Shown: positions 1 to 7,339, numbered from the stretch's first letter. The stretch is DNA of 10,950 bases from Acidobacteriota bacterium (GCA_023415725.1 JAEZJR010000273.1:1-10950), one strand, 5' to 3'. Notes: generated by a model from the sequence alone, not told the origin. A program made the numbers and translations.

Positions 1-209
1 GGCCACTGGCGTAGATCTTCAACTAAGAGTGTGTGTCCTGGACGCGGCGAGCCGGATAAAGGGTATCGACTGAGGTGGGATGTCGCCCGTTCATAATCAT
101 CGATGAATGCTACCGCAACGTCCGGACCGCCCTCAGATAAATAATATTCGAAGGCTTGGTCAATATCTTCGTCCGCCGCTTCACGGGTTACGATCGGTTT
201 GGCTTTCAC
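1..209 (-). CDS. parE: ParE/RelE-family toxin, 3' end cut by window edge
   Basis: This is the toxin of a type II toxin-antitoxin pair. ParE toxins are small RelE-fold proteins; studied ParE members poison DNA gyrase and are neutralised by ParD. Reading the minus strand from a GTG at 209-207 gives 69 open codons before the window ends. The start overlaps the parD stop as GTGA, a typical coupled arrangement. The visible protein has the family layout: a PIVTREAADEDI N-terminal strand and helix start, a central helix around residues 17-47 (FEYYLSEGG...AFIDDYERA), then the loop RYPLSGSPRPG at 48-58 and the strand leading to LRQW. This matches the 'L..(Y/F)P..G' segment of ParE/RelE toxins. The C-terminal third, including the last strands, lies outside the window, so intactness cannot be judged. 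Three of its six leucines use TTA, a codon that looks scarce in the larger genes downstream, a mild hint of foreign origin. The molecular target is inferred from the family only. Confidence 0.85.
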   Translation of the reverse strand, partial: MKAKPIVTREAADEDIDQAFEYYLSEGGPDVAVAFIDDYERATSHLSRYPLSGSPRPGHTLLVEDLRQW

Positions 210-442
210 TTTCGTGCCCGCGCCCGCTTGCGGTATTTTTCGAAATACTCCGCGTCCAGAGGCTTTTCGTTTAGGGGCGAAGCGCCGCCATCAAGGATAA
301 GTTGCCGAAGTCGGACGCGGTCCTGTTCCCTTCGCAGCAACTCCCTCACATACTCGCTGCTGCTGGTGTAGTCGCCCTCGCACACCTGCGAATCTACAAA
401 AGATTTCAGGGACTCCGGCAATGAGATGTACATCGTGGACAT
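206..442 (-). CDS. parD: ParD-family antitoxin
   Basis: This 78-residue protein is the antitoxin and probable autorepressor of the adjacent ParE-like toxin. The N-terminus (MSTMYISLPESLKSFVDSQV) is a ribbon-helix-helix DNA-binding segment: the strand MYISLPE, helix 1 (LKSFVDSQV), the short turn with GDYTSSSEYV, and helix 2 (SEYVRELLRREQ, about residues 28-40). These are hallmark ParD positions, including the S-x-S/T-E-Y-V-R box. Residues 41-78 form the charged tail (RLRQLILDGGASPLNEKPLDAEYFEKYRKRARARK when read in two parts) that in ParD proteins folds onto the toxin. Length is normal for the family. No clear Shine-Dalgarno sequence precedes the ATG at 442, nor the alternative ATG at 433. A promoter-like pair lies so close upstream that the message may be leaderless. 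The toxin follows with a 4-nt overlap. Confidence 0.9.
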   Translation of the reverse strand: MSTMYISLPESLKSFVDSQVCEGDYTSSSEYVRELLRREQDRVRLRQLILDGGASPLNEKPLDAEYFEKYRKRARARK

Positions 443-448
443 TTCTGA

Positions 449-477
449 AAAATATCATTTATGGCAAAGTTTGCCAA
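449..477 (-). promoter_or_regulatory. Candidate parD promoter
   Basis: On the minus strand TTGGCA (477-472) is followed by exactly 17 bases and then TATTTT (454-449), resembling sigma70 -35 and -10 boxes. A start about 7 bases downstream of the -10 box would fall at or next to the parD ATG (442), implying a leaderless or nearly leaderless mRNA. This is a pattern match only; transcription is not shown. Confidence 0.45.
462..476. promoter_or_regulatory. 15-bp palindrome, candidate ParD operator
   Basis: TGGCAAA-G-TTTGCCA is a perfect inverted repeat of 7-bp arms around one central base. It overlaps the putative -35 box and the promoter spacer of parD. ParD ribbon-helix-helix dimers are known to bind palindromes at their own promoters, so an autoregulatory operator is the natural reading. 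A weak transcription terminator for the gene ending at 497 is an alternative, but the one-base loop and lack of GC-rich stem make that less likely. Confidence 0.5.
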
Positions 478-496
478 TGCCTAGCAACAATAGGGG

Positions 497-1114
497 TCAA
501 GGGGCAATCGGCATTTTTTCGGCGGGCTCGGGCGGGAGTGATTTGAAGTTGATGTCGTACCAGGCGCGGAGGTTGGCGAAATATTCGCGGTTTTCGCCGA
601 ATCCCTCTGCATCGTAATTCCTCCGATCGGCTCTCAGGCCGACCGCATCGATGCCAATGTTTTGGCAGAGATAGATCGAGCGGGGGAGGTGGAAGCCCTG
701 GGTGACGATGGTCGCCTTTTCTATTTGGAACGTCTGCTTCGCCCGAACGCAGGATTCGTAAGTGCGCAGGCCGAGGTCATCGAGGATCAAGTCGCTCTTC
801 GGGACCCCGAACTCCAACGCGAGCTTTTTCATCACGGACGGTTCGCCGGCACCGCCGCTAAGCAAAAGCTTTCGAGTCTTTCCGGCTTTGTATAATTCGA
901 CGCCGGTCAGAACGCGGTCGTAGAGCATTTCCGACGGAACCCCTCGTCGAACGCGGGCGCCCAGAACGATCGCGATACGGTCTTCGCCCGGGACACTGCC
1001 GACGTCGTAGTAAATCCTATCCGTCGAGTAAGACCTGACCTGGAGATTGATCATCACGACAGCGGAAACCGCGATCAAGCCGAGAACCGGAAGCGTGATG
1101 AGGAGGCGTTTCAT
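497..1114 (-). CDS. SanA/YdcF-like DUF218 membrane-anchored protein
   Basis: This 205-residue protein belongs to the DUF218 family (SanA/YdcF/ElyC). It starts with one hydrophobic anchor (residues 3-24), so the rest is probably on the outer face of the membrane. The DUF218 core begins at IAIVLGAR (47-54), followed by LYDRVLTGVELYKAGK (64-79), the LLLSGG loop (83-88), the DLGLRTYES segment (113-121) and the TQGFHLPRS segment (138-146). The layout closely follows E. coli SanA, whose loss raises envelope permeability to vancomycin; the biochemical activity of SanA is not settled. The C-terminal tail is short and rich in proline (PPEPAEKMPIAP). The ATG overlaps the stop codon of the upstream menC-like gene by one base (TAATG), so translation is likely coupled. 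The exact SanA function is inferred by similarity only. Confidence 0.85.
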   Translation of the reverse strand: MKRLLITLPVLGLIAVSAVVMINLQVRSYSTDRIYYDVGSVPGEDRIAIVLGARVRRGVPSEMLYDRVLTGVELYKAGKTRKLLLSGGAGEPSVMKKLALEFGVPKSDLILDDLGLRTYESCVRAKQTFQIEKATIVTQGFHLPRSIYLCQNIGIDAVGLRADRRNYDAEGFGENREYFANLRAWYDINFKSLPPEPAEKMPIAP

Positions 1115-2220
1115 TAGATCGCGACCTTTCGGACGGTGATCTTTTCAATGCGGTCCCGTTTGATTTCGAAGCCGATCCCGGGGCCTTCGGGGGCGGTGAT
1201 GGTGCCTTCGGGGGAGACTTCGACGGCGGGGTCGATGATGTCTTCGTGCCAGTAGCGTTTGGAGGCGGAGACGTCGCCGGGCATCGTGTAGCCGGCGAGG
1301 GTTGAGATGGCGATGTTGTGAGCGCGGCCGATGCCGGATTCGAGCATGCCGCCGCACCAGACGGGGATGCCCGCTTCACGGCAGACGGCCTCGACCTGTT
1401 TGGATTGGTTGTGCCCGCCGACGCGGCCGTTCTTGAGGTTGATGATCTTGCCAGACTTGAGCTCGATGGCTTTGCGGGCGTCGTCGGGGGATTTGATCGG
1501 CTCGTCGAGGCAGATGGGTGTTTTGATCTCGCGCTGGAGCTTCGCGTGATCGATGATGTCGTCGTAGGGGAGCGGCTGCTCGAGCATCATCAGGCCGAAC
1601 TCGTCGAGCGACTTGAGCTTATCGATGTCGGCGAGCGTGTAGGCGGAATTGGCGTCGCCCATCAGGAGGATGTCGGGGAATTCCCGTCGCACTTCCTTGA
1701 TCACGTCATAATCCCAGCTGGGAGAGATCTTGATCTTGATGCGCTTGTAGCCGGCATCCACCTCGGTGCGGATCTTTTCGATGAGCTGCGCGACGGAGTC
1801 TTGAATGCCGATGGAAACGCCGCACTCGATCACCTGGTTGACGCCGCCGAGGTGACGCCAGAGCGGCACGTTGAGCTTCTTCGCTTCCAGATCCCAGCAC
1901 GCGGTCTCGATGCCGGATTTCGCCATGCGGTGCCCGCGTGCCTGCTTCATCAGGCCCCAGATGCCCTCGGCATTCTCGACCTCTTTGCCGACCACCATCG
2001 GCGCAAGGATCTTATCGATCGTGACCCAGGCGGAATCGGTCCATTCGTCGGAATAGCCCGGCCCCTCCCCGCAGGTGACCTCGCCCCAGCCTTCGGCACC
2101 TTCATTATCTTCGACGCGGACAAGTATGATCCGCCGCTCGTACGTGCGGCCGAAGCTTGTTTCGAAAAAGTGGACGAGCGGGAGGTTGATCTCGATGAGT
2201 TCGATGGAAGTGATGCGCAT
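1114..2220 (-). CDS. menC: NSAR/OSBS-type enolase-superfamily enzyme (MenC-like)
   Basis: This 368-residue enzyme belongs to the o-succinylbenzoate synthase / N-succinylamino-acid racemase branch of the enolase superfamily. OSBS dehydrates SHCHC to o-succinylbenzoate in menaquinone synthesis; many homologues also racemise N-succinyl amino acids. The N-terminal capping domain spans about residues 1-125, followed by the TIM-like barrel. Visible catalytic residues are the KxK pair K162/K164, metal ligands D189 (GDANSAYT), E214 (LEQPLP) and D239 (LDEPI), and the opposing base K263 (INLKNGRVGG). D189, E214, D239 and K263 have the numbering I recall for the Amycolatopsis NSAR/OSBS. The family signature GGMLESGIGRAHN is at 290-302. 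One difference is N264, where many relatives have proline after the lysine. No other men gene is in the window, so OSBS versus racemase use is open. The gene downstream is translationally coupled. No strong Shine-Dalgarno sequence precedes the start. Confidence 0.9.
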   Translation of the reverse strand: MRITSIELIEINLPLVHFFETSFGRTYERRIILVRVEDNEGAEGWGEVTCGEGPGYSDEWTDSAWVTIDKILAPMVVGKEVENAEGIWGLMKQARGHRMAKSGIETACWDLEAKKLNVPLWRHLGGVNQVIECGVSIGIQDSVAQLIEKIRTEVDAGYKRIKIKISPSWDYDVIKEVRREFPDILLMGDANSAYTLADIDKLKSLDEFGLMMLEQPLPYDDIIDHAKLQREIKTPICLDEPIKSPDDARKAIELKSGKIINLKNGRVGGHNQSKQVEAVCREAGIPVWCGGMLESGIGRAHNIAISTLAGYTMPGDVSASKRYWHEDIIDPAVEVSPEGTITAPEGPGIGFEIKRDRIEKITVRKVAI

Positions 2221-2287
2221 ATACTGTCTGCCCGTTTACAGAGCAAACTTCAACATAAGTTGTATCGTCGCGAAAGTCTAACCGGCA
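2221..2287. other. Divergent intergenic region between menC and DUF1622 gene
   Basis: These 67 bases must hold the 5' signals of two divergent genes. The stretch is more AT-rich than its flanks and contains CAAC-ATAA-GTTG, a short inverted repeat. I could not identify a convincing -35/-10 pair or a good Shine-Dalgarno sequence for either gene. Confidence 0.4.
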
Positions 2288-2737
2288 ATGGAAGCTCTTT
2301 TACTTCAAACGCTCGCGCTGGTGCAAGAGGACGCGAATGGCCTAGTATCGGGTCCGGGTCAAACGTTTTTCGAGCCGACGATCGTTAACCTGGTTTCCTG
2401 GCTGAAGCTCTTCGTTGAACTGACCGGGGCTGTGATCATCGCGATCGGGATAGCACTGGCGTTCGCCGCCTTCGTTCGTGCCCTACTTGCCCCCGAACCA
2501 CGCAACTATAACAAGATCCGGCTTCTGTTGGCCCGGTATCTCGCTCTAGCCCTAGAGTTCCAACTCGGGGCCGACATCCTTTCCACAGCCATCTCGCCCA
2601 GTTGGGATCAGATCGGAAAGCTCGGCGCGATCGCGATAATCCGAACCACACTGAATTATTTCCTCTCGATGGAGATGCGTGAGGAGCGGAGTATTACAGA
2701 ACCGGGCCCGGAATCCCCGGCCGCGACGGATCCTTGA
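2288..2737 (+). CDS. DUF1622 family membrane protein
   Basis: This 149-residue protein matches the DUF1622 family of small bacterial inner-membrane proteins, whose function is unknown. After a hydrophilic N-terminal stretch (about 13-35) come a long hydrophobic helix at about 39-66 (LKLFVELTGAVIIAIGIALA and on), a basic loop PEPRNYNKIR (69-78), a second hydrophobic segment at about 79-101 (LLLARYLALALEFQLGADIL) and a third at about 109-126 (IGKLGAIAIIRTTLNYFL). The tail after MEMREER is polar and proline-rich. The family core is the EFQLGADIL segment followed by PSWDQIGKLGAIAIIRT. The gene is divergent from menC and converges on the VWFA gene ending at 2763, 25 bases away. No clear Shine-Dalgarno sequence was seen before the ATG. 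The role is unknown; the family assignment rests on my recognition of the conserved core. Confidence 0.85.
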   Translation: MEALLLQTLALVQEDANGLVSGPGQTFFEPTIVNLVSWLKLFVELTGAVIIAIGIALAFAAFVRALLAPEPRNYNKIRLLLARYLALALEFQLGADILSTAISPSWDQIGKLGAIAIIRTTLNYFLSMEMREERSITEPGPESPAATDP

Positions 2738-2762
2738 GGGATACGATCATTATTTGTAGGAC

Positions 2763-4976
2763 CTACTCGATCTCGAACTGGACGAATTGAGTCGCGACGC
2801 GGTTATCTTTCTTCGCCCCGTTGTCGAAGACGATCACCTGGAGGACATAATCGCCAGGCTCCATTCCCGAGCCCAGATCGATCGCCCCGCCAGAGAGAAT
2901 TCGTTTCGGGTCCGTTTGGCCGTTCATCTCTATGGAAAGTGCACTTCCATCCAGGACGATTTTGCCATTCCGGAAAACGCGGACCTTGGCCGTGAGCGAT
3001 GGCCAGGCCGTCCTGTTACTTTGGGCGTTATACACCTCGAAACCGTATCGCACTACCGAGCCCGTACGAAAACGGCGAAGGGCCGTGTCATTCATCGGGT
3101 CGGAAACCTCTAGGTTGACATTCGAGTCCCCTTCGATCTTCTTCCACTGGTCCGCTGTGAATGACTGCAGCAAGATGCCCGAGATGTGGTGGCGTCCCTT
3201 TTTCAGGTTAGGGACCTCGATGAACTGGTTTGCCGAACCGAGCGTGCCGGCGAGTTTGTCGCGAAGAGCGACCCGGTATTGGTAAGCTCCGGGCTTCTTG
3301 ATCGGGAAATTAAAGAAATAAACGAAGCCTTCTTCCTGGATCTTTTTGTAAATGCGCTCGTTCGCTTCGATCGTGAAGTCCTTAAAGAGTTGGTCGACGG
3401 AAGCTCCGTTCGCACCGAAGCTCATCGCCAAGATGGAGAATTCGGCGCGTTTCTTCCCGCTCGGGTCGTCGACGAACTTAAGATCGGAAGCTTTAATATG
3501 CAGCAGCGATCGGACGAAATCGCCTTCCCGCACGTCGTTCCCGTAGACCGGGTTAAGCGAGAGACCGATGTCGTTTACGGCGAAAGGTGAGACTAGGGCA
3601 CGCTGCAATTGAGCGACGGGTGTGGCAGCCGCGGCGTCGGGGCGTTTGGCCTGTTCGTCGGCGAAGTTGAAAAAGCCGCTCCGGTACCGGGCCGTTAAGC
3701 CTTTTCGGAGCACCTTTACTTCTATCTTGTTGAATTTTTGTTTTGCTGCGTCGAAAGTGTCAGACTCGGGTTCGTAGGCTATAAGATAGTAACTTTGATC
3801 TTGAAGGATCTTCCTGATGCCGCCGGCGAGATCGTTCGTGTTTTTAACAAAGAATCCGCCGGTTTCCTTCGCGAGCGTGTCCATACCTTGATGCGAATGC
3901 CATAGTTGGTCGTTTCGCTGGGTCATGACGCTCGCCATTCGTTGGGGCGTGGGCAAGATGCTGCCGCCCGAGGCGGTACCGATGGATAGCTGGTCAGCGG
4001 CCGTAATACCAGTGTATTGAAGCCCGCGCGGATCAATAGGATAGAAAACGGCACCTGCCCGATTCGCCGCATCGATCACTTTTGCCAGCTCGCCCCCGAG
4101 ATTTCTTGATACCTCCAGCCGATCGCTCCTAAACATCATCCAGCCCTCGGAGAACATCACTACCGATTTGCGGCCCGGCAATTCTTCCATTCCATCGATA
4201 ATGTGCCGGAGTGCACCGAAGGTTCCGATGGCGAAGGCATCCGCTCGACCTTGATTGAACTGATCGCTGCTCGCCGTCGCGGACGCGGTGTCCTCTCCGG
4301 TTTCTGCCTTTACCAATTCGGCAAACGATGGCCCCATCGAGGTGAACGGCGAGCCCCCACCATATCCTCCAGGATTCCATTTAACGCGCTCGACGGCGGC
4401 GTTGAGGATGTATTTGTCTGAAGTGAATTGCTGTAAGGTACCTGCGCCGGCTCCGGTCCGGACGATCGCGACGAGATCGCCCTCAACCATTTGTTGGTTG
4501 ACGAACTTCTTCAATGCGCGCCGGGTGTTATACGCACTCTCCGCAGACAGGAAAAGGTCATCGACGACGATCGCGATCGCCCGGCGTACCTGTTCGGGGC
4601 GGACGGCCACCGCAGTTGCCGGGAGGGGCAGCTCGCTCGCCGCGGTTTTCGCGGACTCTCCGGCCTCCCTATCTTCTTCCTTAGAATCGGGTCTTGCTGA
4701 TGAAACGAATGAGAAGTTAGTAATCTGCTGCTTTTTTCCGTTCTCGTATATCTCGATCTCGTCCGGACGAACATCCTTTACGACCCGACCTCTGGAATCG
4801 ACCACGGACACGTCCAGTTGAATGATGGTCGTGGAGATCTTAACGACGTCCGAGTCCGACGGCGTTGGAGCGGGCTTCGCCTCGGGTCTCGGGACCTGCG
4901 CGGCTACCGATGCAGTTAAAAGAGCAACGAAAGCGAAGATGCAGAAATTTCTGATTTTATTCATCGTTTTCACCAT
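2763..4976 (-). CDS. Secreted VWFA-related acidobacterial protein, paralog 1 (long form)
   Basis: This 737-residue exported protein is of the 'VWFA-related Acidobacterial domain' type, whose function is unknown. A signal peptide occupies about residues 5-27 (FCIFAFVALLTASVAAQ). The N-terminal module DVVKISTTIIQLDVSVVDSR (43-62) leads to EIEIYENGKKQQITNF (73-88). The VWFA domain spans about 130-440, with VVDDLFLS at 137-144, DLVAIVRTGAGAG at 167-179 and SVVMFSEG at 271-278. The canonical DxSxS metal motif is not kept: the serine positions after D139 are leucines. The third-motif aspartate is E277. After the VWFA domain come about 290 residues with no domain I recognise, probably beta-rich, ending in MEPGDYVLQV and TQFVQFEIE. 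It is the second gene of a tandem pair: the paralog upstream ends 44 bases before it. Start choice is uncertain: AGGAG (4984-4980) lies only 3 bases from the ATG at 4976 but 6 bases from an in-frame GTG at 4973. Confidence 0.9.
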   Translation of the reverse strand: MVKTMNKIRNFCIFAFVALLTASVAAQVPRPEAKPAPTPSDSDVVKISTTIIQLDVSVVDSRGRVVKDVRPDEIEIYENGKKQQITNFSFVSSARPDSKEEDREAGESAKTAASELPLPATAVAVRPEQVRRAIAIVVDDLFLSAESAYNTRRALKKFVNQQMVEGDLVAIVRTGAGAGTLQQFTSDKYILNAAVERVKWNPGGYGGGSPFTSMGPSFAELVKAETGEDTASATASSDQFNQGRADAFAIGTFGALRHIIDGMEELPGRKSVVMFSEGWMMFRSDRLEVSRNLGGELAKVIDAANRAGAVFYPIDPRGLQYTGITAADQLSIGTASGGSILPTPQRMASVMTQRNDQLWHSHQGMDTLAKETGGFFVKNTNDLAGGIRKILQDQSYYLIAYEPESDTFDAAKQKFNKIEVKVLRKGLTARYRSGFFNFADEQAKRPDAAAATPVAQLQRALVSPFAVNDIGLSLNPVYGNDVREGDFVRSLLHIKASDLKFVDDPSGKKRAEFSILAMSFGANGASVDQLFKDFTIEANERIYKKIQEEGFVYFFNFPIKKPGAYQYRVALRDKLAGTLGSANQFIEVPNLKKGRHHISGILLQSFTADQWKKIEGDSNVNLEVSDPMNDTALRRFRTGSVVRYGFEVYNAQSNRTAWPSLTAKVRVFRNGKIVLDGSALSIEMNGQTDPKRILSGGAIDLGSGMEPGDYVLQVIVFDNGAKKDNRVATQFVQFEIE

Positions 4977-4979
4977 TAA

Positions 4980-4984
4980 CTCCT
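4980..4984 (-). promoter_or_regulatory. Shine-Dalgarno sequence AGGAG deciding the start of the downstream VWFA gene
   Basis: AGGAG on the minus strand sits 3 bases before ATG 4976, 6 bases before GTG 4973 and 15 bases before ATG 4964. The six-base spacing favours the GTG, although the ATG remains possible. All three options leave the signal peptide intact. Confidence 0.6.
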
Positions 4985-5020
4985 GTTTGAATGAGCCGGT
5001 TCCAGATCAACTTCCGCTAC

Positions 5021-7201
5021 TTAATCGACCACTTCGAACTGTACGTACTGCGTCGTGACGTTCTTTTTGTTTTTCCCGAGTGCCTCCGTGAGGACGATCT
5101 GCAGGACATAGTCCCCGGGTACCATGTCCCGGCCCAATTCGACCGCGTCGGTGTAAGGTACCGTGTCGTTCCGGAGCAGATTCGAAACGGGATGCTCGGA
5201 AGTCTCGAAAACCAGCTTCCGGTCCTGGAACACCCGGGACCGCACGGTCAGAGCTTCGGCAGTTTTGGCCTTCTGCGCGTTGAGAACGTCGATGCCGAAT
5301 CGTAGGACAGTTCCGCGAGGGAAGACCCGGTTCGCGGTGGAATATTTCGGGTCGAGCAATCCGTTGGACGAACCGGACGCCGGCGGGGCCTGAGCCCCCC
5401 CGGACACGAACGCGAGCCACTCGTTCTTCGAGATGTTCTGCAGCACGATCCCTGAAAGCACCGGCCCCTCTTTTTTTAAGTTAGGCACGCTTACGAACTG
5501 GTTTGCGGAGCCCACCTCGTGGCTTCCCCGGTCGATCAGAGCAACGCGCATCTGATAGCCGCCAGGCTGCTTAACGGGGAAGATGAAGCTGTATGCGAAG
5601 CCCTCGTTCCGGACACGCTCTAAGTTCTCCGGCGTCACCGAAGTGCTACCGGTAAGGTTCGTCTTTTCGATCGGCACCCCATTGTCACCGTACAAGATCC
5701 CGAGGATCTCAAATTCAGCCCTGAGGGTTCCGTCGGACCGTCTTTCGAATTTGAAATCTTTCGCTCCGATATGGAGGAACGAGTGAACGAAATACCCTTT
5801 CCCCTTTTCGCTACCGACTAGGGCATTAAGTTTGACGGAGACCCCATTGAGTGCGAATGGCGACGAAAGCGCCCGCATGATCTTCGTCGGATAATTTAAG
5901 TTAACTATAACCCCCTTCTCCCGTTCGCTTACGGCAAACCCGTTTCGGTGACGGACCTTCACGCCCGTCCGCTTCACCTTCACGTCGATATCGAGGTATT
6001 TCAATTTGGCCGGATCGAATGATGATTCGTCAGGCTCGAAGGCGACGAGATAATAACTTTGGTCCTCGAGTACGTCCTGCACCCCGGCAGATAAGTCATT
6101 CCGATTAATGCGGGCGAACCCCCCGGTCTTTTTCGCAAGATAGACCAACCCCTGCTGCGTGTTGAAAAGTTCGCGGCTTCGATCGTTCATCCGATCGGAG
6201 AGGGTCAATTGGTCTTCGTCATTCTGCGTGTTCGGATCGTACAGCTGATCCGCCGCGGTGAAGCCCGTGTAAACGAGCCCGCGGGCGTCGAGCGGGTAGA
6301 ACACGACCGATCTGCTGTTCGCTTCGGCGACGAGGCTTTTGAGGAACTGGAACGTGCGGGAGGCCGTGTAAGTGCTCGTATTCGTGTTGCCGCCGAAGAT
6401 CTGGAACCCGTCGGAGAACAGCATAACGGATTTACGCCCGGGCAGGCTTTCCATACCGTTGACGATGTAGCGGAGCGCTCCGAGGGTGCCCGCCGTGAAG
6501 ATGCTCTCGCGAAATTCTTCGGTATTCTGGATATAGTCGCGTTCGGCCTGCAGGGCTTCCTTATCGACCTTGTACATCTTCCCGTCCCCCAAGCGACGCA
6601 TCGTTTCGCTCATTGTCGGCTCGACGGGATCGAAGGAGCCGAAGCCGCCCGATCCGCGGGGATTCCATCGCACGCGTTCGATCGCGGCGTATAGCTGCCA
6701 TTTGGCGGTGGTGAACTGCTGCAGCGCGCCGACGCCCGCTCCCGTGCGGATGATCGCGACGAGGTCGCCCTCCTGCATCTGTTCGTCGACGAATTTCTTG
6801 AGGGCACGGCGGGTGCTCGCGACGCTTTCGAACGAAAGCGTCAGGTCGTCCACCACCAGGGCAATCGTCCGTTTCACATTCTCGGGCTTGATCTCCAGCG
6901 GCGGCTCGGGTACGGGCGTTTCCGACTTGGGCGGTTTGACCGGTTTCGGCTGCGGATTGTGAACGAAGTTCGCCCCCACGACCTTCTGTCTCACGCCCTC
7001 CTGGTAGATCTCGAAATCTTCCGGATTCAGGTCGTTTATCCGGCGCCCAGACTTGTCCGTGACGGTGACGTCGACGCGGATCAGGTTAGTGGAGATCTGG
7101 ACGACATCCGATTCGATCCTGGGAGTCGGGGTCGGCGTCTGACCGATAGCAATTGCGGCGAGGAACGAGATCAAAACGAGCGCGGGAAACAGACTCTTCA
7201 T
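5021..7201 (-). CDS. Secreted VWFA-related acidobacterial protein, paralog 2 (long form)
   Basis: This 726-residue exported protein is the first gene of the tandem VWFA pair. The signal peptide MKSLFPALVLISFLAAIAIG is followed by a QTPTPTP linker. The N-terminal module runs from DVVQISTNLIRVDVTVTDK (32-50) to EDFEIYQEGVRQK (61-73). A proline- and lysine-rich linker (82-106) precedes the VWFA domain (about 110-425), with VVDDLTLS (116-123), DLVAIIRTGAGVG (146-158) and SVMLFSDG (258-265). As in its paralog, the serines of DxSxS are absent. The C-terminal ~290 residues match the paralog, with SANQFVSVPNLKK (565-577), PGDYVLQI (695-702) and TQYVQFE. The reading frame stays open far upstream, into the divergent transglycosylase, but that extension has no coding logic. 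I chose ATG 7201 because it starts the signal peptide and a TATGAT box at 7241-7236 would overlap the alternative ATG at 7240. Neither start has a good Shine-Dalgarno sequence. Confidence 0.88.
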   Translation of the reverse strand: MKSLFPALVLISFLAAIAIGQTPTPTPRIESDVVQISTNLIRVDVTVTDKSGRRINDLNPEDFEIYQEGVRQKVVGANFVHNPQPKPVKPPKSETPVPEPPLEIKPENVKRTIALVVDDLTLSFESVASTRRALKKFVDEQMQEGDLVAIIRTGAGVGALQQFTTAKWQLYAAIERVRWNPRGSGGFGSFDPVEPTMSETMRRLGDGKMYKVDKEALQAERDYIQNTEEFRESIFTAGTLGALRYIVNGMESLPGRKSVMLFSDGFQIFGGNTNTSTYTASRTFQFLKSLVAEANSRSVVFYPLDARGLVYTGFTAADQLYDPNTQNDEDQLTLSDRMNDRSRELFNTQQGLVYLAKKTGGFARINRNDLSAGVQDVLEDQSYYLVAFEPDESSFDPAKLKYLDIDVKVKRTGVKVRHRNGFAVSEREKGVIVNLNYPTKIMRALSSPFALNGVSVKLNALVGSEKGKGYFVHSFLHIGAKDFKFERRSDGTLRAEFEILGILYGDNGVPIEKTNLTGSTSVTPENLERVRNEGFAYSFIFPVKQPGGYQMRVALIDRGSHEVGSANQFVSVPNLKKEGPVLSGIVLQNISKNEWLAFVSGGAQAPPASGSSNGLLDPKYSTANRVFPRGTVLRFGIDVLNAQKAKTAEALTVRSRVFQDRKLVFETSEHPVSNLLRNDTVPYTDAVELGRDMVPGDYVLQIVLTEALGKNKKNVTTQYVQFEVVD

Positions 7202-7339
7202 AATGATCGAACTTGGGGAGGTAGAGTGCTTTGGTATCATATACTCTTTCGGCCCGTTTCGGAATATTAAATAATTCGGGCGACGCGCCGACATCGCCCG
7301 GGCATCATAAGGACATCCAGGAGTTTGCCTTTTATATAA
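7202..7339. other. Divergent intergenic region between VWFA paralog 2 and the lytic transglycosylase gene
   Basis: At 138 bases this is the longest gap without a gene in the window. It holds an AT-rich core (about 7263-7276), a direct repeat TTTCGG-CCCG-TTTCGG (7247-7262) and an AGGAG at 7319-7323, which is 16 bases before the transglycosylase ATG and therefore too far for a normal Shine-Dalgarno sequence. A TATATAAATG run ends at that ATG. No small gene or RNA was recognised. Confidence 0.5.
7236..7264 (-). promoter_or_regulatory. Weak candidate promoter for the VWFA tandem pair
   Basis: TATGAT (7241-7236, minus strand) matches a -10 box at five of six positions. Seventeen bases upstream is TTCCGA (7264-7259), a poor -35 match. 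Transcription would begin near 7229 and give a leader of about 28 bases to the ATG at 7201. The -35 weakness keeps confidence low. Confidence 0.3.

Noticed and set aside
156..617. Small plus-strand frames over parD and the end of the DUF218 gene
   Set aside because: They overlap better-supported minus-strand genes and show no recognisable protein features.
2246..2262. CAAC-ATAA-GTTG as an operator between menC and the DUF1622 gene
   Set aside because: Four-base arms are too short to stand out from chance, and no regulator gene is nearby.
1318..2388. Long plus-strand open frame of 356 codons opposite menC
   Set aside because: It lies antisense to a gene with all catalytic residues of the enolase superfamily. 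Its translation is acid- and leucine-rich with no recognisable domain, as expected for a shadow frame in GC-rich DNA.
2738..2762. Bidirectional terminator between the DUF1622 gene and VWFA paralog 1
   Set aside because: The 25-base gap contains no inverted repeat or T-run that I could see.
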